A stretch of 15,303 bases of DNA. Origin: Bacillota bacterium (GTDB lineage Bacteria; Eremiobacterota; SpSt-956; JAKJGF01). Below the pieces are notes generated by a model. It searched no databases, was not told where the DNA came from, and was given only the letters and a program-made list of their open reading frames with translations. Location of the stretch: the NCBI GenBank assembly GCA_029555925.1, contig JAKPQU010000539.1:1-15303 (forward strand), in the 5' to 3' direction. Made by a program: the position numbers and the translations under genes. Position 1 is the stretch's first letter, and each line of letters opens with the position of its first letter. Shown in pieces: positions 7,147-12,894 of this stretch.

Positions 7147-9474
7147 TTATAACTCCGCGATTATATTCAGTAATTGTTCACCCAGAACAGATTCTTCATA
7201 TTTTAAATAATTTGTATATCCCTGGTCTGTCAGATAATATCTGAAAAGTTTATTCTGCGCCACTGTATGAATGGCAGAGGCGAAGAGTCTGTAATCAGGA
7301 TCTTTAAAGGTAATCTGATTATTTCCAACGGTATTTTTTACGGCACTTTTTTCCAGGGCTATTACGGGCAATCTGTGATACTGTGCTTCAAGAACAGGGA
7401 CGCAGAAACCTTCATGTTCCGACATGAGTAAAAATATATCGGAGCCTCTGTAAAAAGTATTTAAATCTTCAAAACTGACTGTATTCCTGAAGGTAATTAT
7501 ATCTGAAAGATTATATGCATCTATCATGTCTCTTAATTCTTTATAATACCCTTCTGTTTCAGAGTCAGAGCCTCCTATAATATTCAAATGTATGCGTCTG
7601 TTGTATAGATTAACATATTCCTTTACTGTTTTAATAAGGTGTTTATGTCCTTTATTGGGGCTTATCCTGCCTGTAAATAAAAGATTTATTCTGTTATGTG
7701 ATAATTCATCAAGTAATTCTGAATTTATAAGCCCTTTATTGAAATCATTAATCCTGTGAAATGGTGCCAGAAGGGATATGTTTTTTGCACTGACGCCGTA
7801 TGATTCAAGTTCTTTCAGGTTATATTCTCCTGTGGCTATATAATGAAAAAATATTCCTTCTTTTATGAGTCTTTCTGTCTGTTCTCTTCCTTTTTTTGTG
7901 GAATCAGTTAATTTTTTACTGTACGGTTCAAAGAATGTATGAGGGGTAATATTATGATACCTCATACAGACTCTGCCTTTGAATTCCTTTATTAATGCTT
8001 CCCCTTTTTCCCAGTAATTTGCATGGTGATAAATTATGAGATCTTTTTCTCCCATTTCAAGCAGTTCATTATCTGTAATATATGAAAGAGATGTAATACC
8101 TTCTTCTGCATATAAATATACGGAATAACCGTATCTTTTTAACGTATCATATTCCCTTATAATATCATTCCCTACTGCATCTCCTTCTGCTATACACCTG
8201 TACATAAAGATGATCTTTATATCTTTATTGATTTCCGACTCACAGGAGATTTTTTTATTACTTTCTTTTATCAAAGATTGAAAATTCGATATATATTTGT
8301 CGATTACCCTGTCCCATCTGGATGTTCTGTCTGCATAATTATATCCTCTGTTGCCCATTTCCTGTAATAACTTCTCATCAGAATTATCTAAATATGTAAA
8401 GATTTCTATAAAGGATTCTTCAGAATCACATGCCATGCCTGCAAAACCGGACTCTTCCAGTGCTTTATAAGTTGCGAGACATGCTCTGTGGACAATAACA
8501 GGTTTTTTAAAAAACCATGCTTCGAAAATAACACGGGAAAAACTTTCGTTTATACTGGGGTTTATAAGTGCTTTACAGTAAGTCAGGAGATTTATTTTTT
8601 CTTTTTCCGAAACAACTCCAATGTCTATAATTTGATCTGTTTTATTTCCTGAAGCTAAAGATCCTGTTCCTGCAAGAACAAGTTTCATCTTACTTCCCGT
8701 TCTATCTATAAAATTATCAAATACTTTTATGAGAAAATCGGTGTTTTTGCACTGATCTTTTTTGCCTATATACAGGATATAATTGCCTTTTATAAGAGGT
8801 ATTTCGTTCCATTCAGGGTTGTTTTCTATTTCCACTCCCTCTCCTGTAATGACTGATTTCTGGGCTATGGAATCACCATATAAAGTTCTGGCAACTTCAT
8901 ATTCACCGGCGGAATTGAAAAATATCTTTTTAGCATCGTAAAAAGCCTGCCCCACTGTTTCCAGATAGGCATAACATTCATCATGAAGGCATGGCCGAAG
9001 TATGGCTCTGTCTTTTACTGCTTTTATGCCTTTTATGGTAACAGGGAAGAGGTAAGGCATAAAGAGAAATATATCATAACAATTATAGTTGTCATGAAGA
9101 TATGTTATAAGAGATGGGGAATTAATATTTTCATTTAAATAAATTTCCTCTTCCGCTCTGTTTACCGGTGATGTTGAAGGAAATAATTTTTCTTTATTCA
9201 GAGACAGTAATTTACCGACAACTTTATCAAAGATCTTACTGTTTCTTTTTATTACAGGAAATCTCTTTATTATAAAATTTTCTTCTCTGTATTTTCCCGG
9301 TTCATAATAATTTACTGACCAGTCAGCAGAAAAACCCTGCGAACATGTTGTAAGGACTGTTACATCAAGTTCTCTTTTCGAAAGTCTCATAGCAATCTGC
9401 CATGCCTGCTGCTCTGCCCCTCCTTTAAGATCTTTCCCGAACCAGGGTATTATTAATGCCATTTTTATATTCAT
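7147..9474 (-). CDS. Tandem GT4 glycosyltransferase (two GT-B domains in one chain)
   Basis: A 775-aa protein from the ATG at 9474, with two complete GT4 domains that probably add two sugars in succession to a surface glycan. Numbering here is from an upstream GTG at 9501, so Met10 is the proposed start. The first domain (about 11-410) begins MALIIPWFGKDLKGGAEQQ and carries INESFSRVIFEAW (Glu319, Glu327, the E-x7-E motif); it has GKKDQCKN (246-253) where GR-x4-KG is usual. The second domain (about 428-784) has EGDAVGND (439-446), RYHNITPH (514-521), FTGRISPNKGHKHL (609-622) and EHEGFCVPVLEA (Glu697, Glu705). The GTG at 9501 lies inside a heptamer repeat and would add nine unconserved residues (TRHLKYSS), so it is rejected as the start; the ATG at 9462 (MALIIPW) is a further alternative. 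No Shine-Dalgarno sequence is visible before any of these. The stop touches the ATG of the next gene. Donor sugars are unknown. Confidence 0.85.
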   Translation of the reverse strand: MNIKMALIIPWFGKDLKGGAEQQAWQIAMRLSKRELDVTVLTTCSQGFSADWSVNYYEPGKYREENFIIKRFPVIKRNSKIFDKVVGKLLSLNKEKLFPSTSPVNRAEEEIYLNENINSPSLITYLHDNYNCYDIFLFMPYLFPVTIKGIKAVKDRAILRPCLHDECYAYLETVGQAFYDAKKIFFNSAGEYEVARTLYGDSIAQKSVITGEGVEIENNPEWNEIPLIKGNYILYIGKKDQCKNTDFLIKVFDNFIDRTGSKMKLVLAGTGSLASGNKTDQIIDIGVVSEKEKINLLTYCKALINPSINESFSRVIFEAWFFKKPVIVHRACLATYKALEESGFAGMACDSEESFIEIFTYLDNSDEKLLQEMGNRGYNYADRTSRWDRVIDKYISNFQSLIKESNKKISCESEINKDIKIIFMYRCIAEGDAVGNDIIREYDTLKRYGYSVYLYAEEGITSLSYITDNELLEMGEKDLIIYHHANYWEKGEALIKEFKGRVCMRYHNITPHTFFEPYSKKLTDSTKKGREQTERLIKEGIFFHYIATGEYNLKELESYGVSAKNISLLAPFHRINDFNKGLINSELLDELSHNRINLLFTGRISPNKGHKHLIKTVKEYVNLYNRRIHLNIIGGSDSETEGYYKELRDMIDAYNLSDIITFRNTVSFEDLNTFYRGSDIFLLMSEHEGFCVPVLEAQYHRLPVIALEKSAVKNTVGNNQITFKDPDYRLFASAIHTVAQNKLFRYYLTDQGYTNYLKYEESVLGEQLLNIIAEL

Positions 9475-9487
9475 AGAACTATATTTC

Positions 9488-9515
9488 AGGTGACGCGTCA
9501 CGCGTCACGCGTCAT
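9488..9515 (-). repeat. Heptamer array, GTGACGC type (4 units)
   Basis: On the minus strand the units are ATGACGC, GTGACGC, GTGACGC and GTCACCT, 28 bases in all, in the 51-bp gap between the lipoprotein gene and the tandem GT4 gene. The array contains a perfect 12-bp palindrome GTGACGCGTCAC (9490-9501). Its right end is 13 bases from the proposed ATG, where a ribosome-binding site would normally lie. The short inverted repeat TAGAA/TTCTA (9474-9478 and 9518-9522) flanks it, which may be chance. Confidence 0.8.
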
Positions 9516-9525
9516 GATTCTACAA

Positions 9526-10929
9526 TTACTGTAATGTAATAGACCATAACTGAAGTCCAATAACTCTCTGTTCTTCACCGGCTTCCAGTGATTTCGGACT
9601 TTTTGCATCAGGTAAATCGAAGGTTATTTTCAAATTTCCGTTTTTCAGATTGTTACGGGTAATTTTAATCTCTTTTTCTGTTTTCTCAGGAGAAGTAATA
9701 GCCCATTCTCCGGATTTAATGCCGTTTACAGAGATATTTACATGCTGTGTATCCAGTTTCCCCTGCTGCAGATATGGAGTGAATACAACTTTCATTGTCA
9801 GATCCCTGTCAATTTTTCCTGTCTTTAACAGGAGTTCTGCAGTTTTACCTTCTGTCCAGGTGAAACCATCTTCAGGATGACTCCAGCCTTTTACTTCATA
9901 GGATCCGGAATTTCCTTTCTTACCGAAGGTAATTTCTGTTCCCGGTTTATATTCAGGCGTAAATATAAGAACAGACCATACCTGTATGGCGAGTTCTCTT
10001 TGATCCTGACTTATGCCGAGTGATGCCGGACTTTTTGCATCAGGTAATTCAAAGGTTATTTTTACTGATTTATCTTTTATGAGCTTCTTAGGAATTTTAA
10101 TTTCCTGAAGTGAGGTTTCAGGAGTTTTTAATACCCATTGGCCGGATTTTTTCCCGTTAATATAAATATTTACTTTCTGGCTTTTTATTTTGTTTTCAGG
10201 AAGAAATGGCGAAACAGATACCTGTGCTGTCATATCTGAAGTGTTATCAACAGGAAGCAGTAATTCTGCCTTCTTACCTTCTGTCCATGTGAAACCTTCT
10301 TCGGGATAGCTCCACCCTGTTACCTGATATAATTCTCCGTTACCTCCGTTGCCGAAAAGAATCCTCTCTCCTTTTTTATAAGCATCAAAAAGAGCTATAG
10401 AGGATACTGCAATTGCAATTACCCTGGTATCTTCGCTTTTACCCAGTGATTTAGGACTTATGGCGTCAGGGAGTTCAAAGGCTATCTTCAGAGATTCACC
10501 GGTCATATATTTCTCAGGTATTTCAGTTATATATAATTTTTTCTCCGGAGAAGTTGCATTTATTTCACCTGTTTTCTCGTCATTTATATAAATATTTATC
10601 CTCTGTTTTTCTAATTTTCCCTTTTCAAGATATGGAGCAAGACATATTTGCATAGTCTTACCCGATGTTGTTTTAGTAATTGGCAGGCGCAATTCTGCTC
10701 TGTTTCCTTCTGTCCATATAAAACCTTCTTCAGGATGGCTCCACCCTGCTACCTGGTATTGTTCCGAATTACCGCCGGCACCGAATATTATCTTTGTGCC
10801 ATATTGATAGATTGCCGGTCCTGCCGGTGTGGGAGTTATATTTGATGTTTCCGATACTGTTCCGTCTGTTTTACATCCGGCAAAGATAATTATTAATAAA
10901 AAAATGTAAATAATTGAATGATATTTCAT
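9526..10929 (-). CDS. Lipoprotein with three tandem copies of a beta-rich GW-x-PEEGFxWTEG domain
   Basis: A 467-aa exported protein. The N-terminus MKYHSIIYIFLLIIIFAGC is a lipoprotein signal peptide with lipobox IFAGC, lipidated at Cys19. After a short TP-rich linker come three repeats of about 143 residues (about 41-183, 184-326, 327-467). Each has Y-x2-G-x3-(I/L)xFGxxGN, GWSxPE(E/D)GFxWTEG, a K-x2-x-(Q)xVNIxxN-like strand, SPE or TPE, and a closing (E/D)LPDAxSPxSL...R. The pattern resembles beta-sandwich domains found at the ends of some lipopolysaccharide glycosyltransferases, and the product may bind or present glycan at the cell surface; no enzymatic motif is seen. The ATG at 10929 is chosen because AAGGAG (10943-10938) lies 8 bases before it. 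An in-frame GTG at 10938 overlaps that ribosome-binding site and is rejected. Function is inferred from position only. Confidence 0.8.
   Translation of the reverse strand: MKYHSIIYIFLLIIIFAGCKTDGTVSETSNITPTPAGPAIYQYGTKIIFGAGGNSEQYQVAGWSHPEEGFIWTEGNRAELRLPITKTTSGKTMQICLAPYLEKGKLEKQRINIYINDEKTGEINATSPEKKLYITEIPEKYMTGESLKIAFELPDAISPKSLGKSEDTRVIAIAVSSIALFDAYKKGERILFGNGGNGELYQVTGWSYPEEGFTWTEGKKAELLLPVDNTSDMTAQVSVSPFLPENKIKSQKVNIYINGKKSGQWVLKTPETSLQEIKIPKKLIKDKSVKITFELPDAKSPASLGISQDQRELAIQVWSVLIFTPEYKPGTEITFGKKGNSGSYEVKGWSHPEDGFTWTEGKTAELLLKTGKIDRDLTMKVVFTPYLQQGKLDTQHVNISVNGIKSGEWAITSPEKTEKEIKITRNNLKNGNLKITFDLPDAKSPKSLEAGEEQRVIGLQLWSITLQ
9529..10809 (-). repeat. Internal triplication in the lipoprotein gene (period 429 bp)
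   Basis: Units lie at about 10809-10381, 10380-9952 and 9951-9529. Similarity is visible in the DNA as well as the protein: the stretches around 10700-10750, 10275-10325 and 9845-9895 (encoding the PEEGFxWTEG core) differ at only some positions. This suggests duplication within this lineage rather than ancient domain shuffling. Confidence 0.8.
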
Positions 10930-10937
10930 AGTTAACA

Positions 10938-10943
10938 CTCCTT
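10938..10943 (-). promoter_or_regulatory. Shine-Dalgarno sequence of the lipoprotein gene
   Basis: AAGGAG with an 8-base spacer (TGTTAACT) to the ATG at 10929. It decides the start against the in-frame GTG at 10938. The heptamer array lies a few bases further upstream. Confidence 0.8.
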
Positions 10944-10953
10944 TTTTAGATTC

Positions 10954-10981
10954 GTGACGCGTAATGCGTGACAGGTGGACA
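10954..10981 (+). repeat. Heptamer array, GTGACGC type (4 units)
   Basis: Plus-strand units are GTGACGC, GTAATGC, GTGACAG and GTGGACA, 28 bases, in the 94-bp gap between gmd and the lipoprotein gene. This copy is in the opposite orientation to the arrays at 9488 and 12805. A 5-bp inverted repeat ATTCG/CGAAT (10950-10954 and 10991-10995) flanks it and may be chance. No promoter or terminator stands out in the rest of the gap. Confidence 0.75.
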
Positions 10982-11023
10982 GGTTCTCATCGAATGTAGT
11001 AATTGAAATATGTGCTATGGTTT

Positions 11024-12070
11024 TTATTTACACTCTGTGATAATCTTCCTGCCACTGCTTAAAAATTTCATATCTTCCTCTATCATCAGATTAACCAGTT
11101 CCTCAAATTTAAAATTCGCCTCCCATCCGAGAATTTTTTTTGCTTTCTCCGGATTTCCTGTTAATAAGCCGGGTTCTGAAGGTCTGTAAAATTCAGGTGA
11201 TACTTCTACAAGAACCCTGCCTGTCCTTCTGTCCCTCCCTTTTTCGTTTACTCCCTTACCTTTCCACTCTATGTCATAACCGGCATATCTGAAGGCATAT
11301 TCTACAAATTCTTTTACCGAATGAGTTTTACCTGTAGCAAGTATATAGGTATCAGGGGTTGTATGATGTAACATCATCCACATACCTTCCACATATTCTT
11401 TTGCATAACCCCAGTCTCTTTTTGCTTCAAGATTACCCAGTATCAGTCTGTCCTGTAATCCGTATTTTATAGAAGCCACTCCACGTGTGATTTTTCTTGT
11501 GACAAATTCAATACCTCTCAGGGGTGATTCATGATTATAAAGAATGCCTGAAGAGATAAACATATTATAAGTTTCCCGGTAATTTACGGCACAGAGATGT
11601 CCGAAAACTTTAGCTATTCCGTAGGGATTTCCCGGATAGAAAGGAGTTTTCTCTGTTTGAGGCACCTCAACTGCTTTGCCGAACATTTCACTCGTAGAAG
11701 CCTGATAAAATTTCATATCAGCCTTTATCAACCTGACAGCTTCTAAAAGCCTGAGGACACCCATGCCGTTTACTTCACATATGAGTGCAGGCTGATCAAA
11801 GGATGTACCTACAAAGCTCTGAGAACCGAGATTGTAAATTTCATCCGGCTTTACACTTTCTATGGTTCTCATAATATTGGTTATTTCGAGTAAATCCATA
11901 TAGAGGATTTTTATTTCTTTTTCAATACCGAGATAAGATAATCGCCATTCCTGTGAGTCACTTATTCTTCTGTCTGTTCCGTAGACATCGTATCCTTTTT
12001 CCAGCAGGAGTTTACTCAGATACGCTCCGTCCTGGCCTCTGATGCCTGTAATTAACGCTTTTTTTGCCAT
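11024..12070 (-). CDS. gmd: GDP-mannose 4,6-dehydratase
   Basis: A 348-aa cytoplasmic short-chain dehydrogenase/reductase of the NDP-sugar class. It converts GDP-D-mannose to GDP-4-keto-6-deoxy-D-mannose, the branch point to GDP-L-fucose, GDP-D-rhamnose, GDP-perosamine and related sugars. The Rossmann motif is GIRGQDGAYL (9-18). The active-site stretch is STSEMFG (125-131, catalytic Thr126 and Glu128), with PFYPGNPYGIAK giving the Y-x3-K pair Tyr150 and Lys154. NHESPLRGIEFVTRKI (179-194) is characteristic of Gmd rather than of the related reductase Rmd, and GNLEAKRDWGYAKEYV follows the family pattern. Length is normal. The ATG directly follows the vapC stop (TAAATG) with no clear Shine-Dalgarno sequence, which suggests coupled translation. 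The enzyme for the next step is not in the window, so the final sugar cannot be told. Confidence 0.93.
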   Translation of the reverse strand: MAKKALITGIRGQDGAYLSKLLLEKGYDVYGTDRRISDSQEWRLSYLGIEKEIKILYMDLLEITNIMRTIESVKPDEIYNLGSQSFVGTSFDQPALICEVNGMGVLRLLEAVRLIKADMKFYQASTSEMFGKAVEVPQTEKTPFYPGNPYGIAKVFGHLCAVNYRETYNMFISSGILYNHESPLRGIEFVTRKITRGVASIKYGLQDRLILGNLEAKRDWGYAKEYVEGMWMMLHHTTPDTYILATGKTHSVKEFVEYAFRYAGYDIEWKGKGVNEKGRDRRTGRVLVEVSPEFYRPSEPGLLTGNPEKAKKILGWEANFKFEELVNLMIEEDMKFLSSGRKIITECK

Positions 12071-12475
12071 TTATACAACCCAGTTTTCCAGCTTTAACCC
12101 TTTTATTCTCTGAAAATGTTTTTCATTGTTGGTAACCAGTATAAGGTTATCTTCCATACATATTGATGCAATAAAGATATCCGCATCGTCTATTAATTTG
12201 CCATGTCTCTTCAGGTCAGCATAAATAATAGCAGCACGATAAATTGTATTTATCGTAATAGATCCTGTTTCGAAAGAATTGCATATGTCTTTGAATTTTT
12301 CTAATTTATCCAGATTATTTATGGCAAGAAGACCTCTGCATATTTCATAATAAGTAATCAAATTTATGATAACTATATTTCCTTCTTTTATTTTCTTTTT
12401 TAATATGGCTGATAAATTTTTGTTTCCTTTAAGTAAATAACTAATAATATTTGTATCGAGTGTATATTTTTTCAT
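12071..12475 (-). CDS. vapC: VapC-type PIN-domain ribonuclease toxin
   Basis: A 134-aa PIN-domain protein, the toxin of a type II toxin-antitoxin pair; VapC enzymes cleave RNA, often tRNA or rRNA, with a metal-dependent acidic site. The expected residues are present: Asp7 in LDTNIISYLL, Glu44 in YYEICRGL, Asp96/Asp97 and Asp99 in LIDDADIFIAS, and TNNEKHF (115-121) near the end. The ATG overlaps the stop of the upstream antitoxin gene by four bases (ATGA), the usual translational coupling of such pairs. Its own stop touches the gmd start codon. All catalytic positions are intact, so the toxin is probably active. The RNA target cannot be inferred. Confidence 0.9.
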   Translation of the reverse strand: MKKYTLDTNIISYLLKGNKNLSAILKKKIKEGNIVIINLITYYEICRGLLAINNLDKLEKFKDICNSFETGSITINTIYRAAIIYADLKRHGKLIDDADIFIASICMEDNLILVTNNEKHFQRIKGLKLENWVV

Positions 12476-12732
12476 ATATCAGGAAGCTTTCTTTTAAAGT
12501 TTATTCTTTCGTTTATTATACAGTCAAACTTTTCTATATCTTCGTCAGATATATCTGACAGTAAGCCATCTAACTTATCCACTGCTTCAAGATGTTTATT
12601 TGCAGGACTCTCTGCTTCTGTTAGAATTATTACTTTAATAAAATGATTTTTATGTAATTTTTGCTTTATTTCTTCAGGAATTTCCAGATGACCATCATCC
12701 AATAATTTTGCCTGACATTCATAGGCATTCAT
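12472..12732 (-). CDS. VapB-like antitoxin, AbrB/SpoVT-type N-terminus
   Basis: An 86-aa protein directly upstream of and overlapping vapC. The N-terminal half (YECQAKLLDDGHLEIPEEI, then a KVIIL strand) has the beta-strand pattern of swapped-hairpin AbrB-type antitoxins, which bind their own promoter as dimers. The C-terminal tail (ISDEDIEKFDCIINERINF), with acidic then basic stretches, is likely the flexible part that blocks the PIN active site. Start: the ATG at 12732 is 8 bases from GGGAGG (12746-12741). Assignment as antitoxin rests on position, size and the DDGHLEIPEEI motif; the precise antitoxin subfamily is uncertain. Confidence 0.8.
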   Translation of the reverse strand: MNAYECQAKLLDDGHLEIPEEIKQKLHKNHFIKVIILTEAESPANKHLEAVDKLDGLLSDISDEDIEKFDCIINERINFKRKLPDI

Positions 12733-12740
12733 TGTGCAAT

Positions 12741-12746
12741 CCTCCC
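12741..12746 (-). promoter_or_regulatory. Shine-Dalgarno sequence of the antitoxin gene
   Basis: GGGAGG, 8 bases before the ATG at 12732. It fixes the antitoxin start. Confidence 0.8.
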
Positions 12747-12762
12747 TGTCCGAAAATTTCCC

Positions 12763-12790
12763 CTTATAATCAGGAATGCAAATTTATCAA
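12763..12790 (-). promoter_or_regulatory. Predicted promoter for the toxin-antitoxin pair and possibly gmd
   Basis: On the minus strand, TTGATA (12790-12785) and TATAAG (12768-12763) are 16 bases apart, each one mismatch from the sigma70 consensus. The expected transcript start near 12756 leaves a leader of about 24 bases containing the antitoxin ribosome-binding site. Since vapC and gmd abut, this promoter may also serve the glycan genes. Confidence 0.5.
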
Positions 12791-12804
12791 TGTCTCTTTC
12801 CTCC

Positions 12805-12825
12805 CGTCACGCGTTACGCGTCACG
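12805..12825 (-). repeat. Heptamer array, GTGACGC type (3 units)
   Basis: On the minus strand the units are CGTGACG, CGTAACG and CGTGACG, 21 bases, in the 162-bp gap between mutS2 and the antitoxin gene, just upstream of the predicted -35 box. A 6-bp inverted repeat TGTCTC/GAGACA (12791-12796 and 12838-12843) encloses it and could form a stem in RNA. No classical terminator with a U-run follows mutS2. Confidence 0.78.
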
Positions 12826-12864
12826 ATTAATATATTTGAGACACTTATTTAACTGCTATTCCTT

Positions 12865-12873
12865 ATTATAACA
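12865..12873 (-). promoter_or_regulatory. Possible extended -10 promoter element downstream of mutS2
   Basis: The minus strand reads TGT-TATAAT: a perfect -10 hexamer with the TGn extension, 22 bases after the mutS2 stop. No good -35 box is present (TGGAAT at 17 bases). It would give a longer leader that includes the heptamer array. Weak candidate, second to the promoter at 12763-12790. Confidence 0.3.
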
Positions 12874-12894
12874 GACTATGTTGAAAAATTCCAT

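Noticed and set aside
9475..9501. GTG at 9501 as start of the tandem GT4 gene
   Set aside because: The codon is part of the heptamer repeat, the added residues are unlike the family, and MNIKMALIIPWFG at 9474 matches the usual N-terminus.
9490..9501. 12-bp palindrome GTGACGCGTCAC as an operator or terminator stem
   Set aside because: It follows automatically from the junction of GTGACGC units with the closing GTCAC, and no U-run follows; kept only as part of the array.
10930..10938. GTG at 10938 as start of the lipoprotein gene
   Set aside because: It overlaps AAGGAG, which is correctly spaced for the ATG at 10929; the signal peptide is complete from that ATG.
9488..12825. Heptamer arrays as a CRISPR array
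   Set aside because: Units are 7 bp with no spacers and no cas genes are present.
12856..12894. 12-codon frame starting exactly at the mutS2 stop (TAAATG)
   Set aside because: Too short, no family, no Shine-Dalgarno sequence of its own; TAAATG junctions are common in AT-rich DNA.
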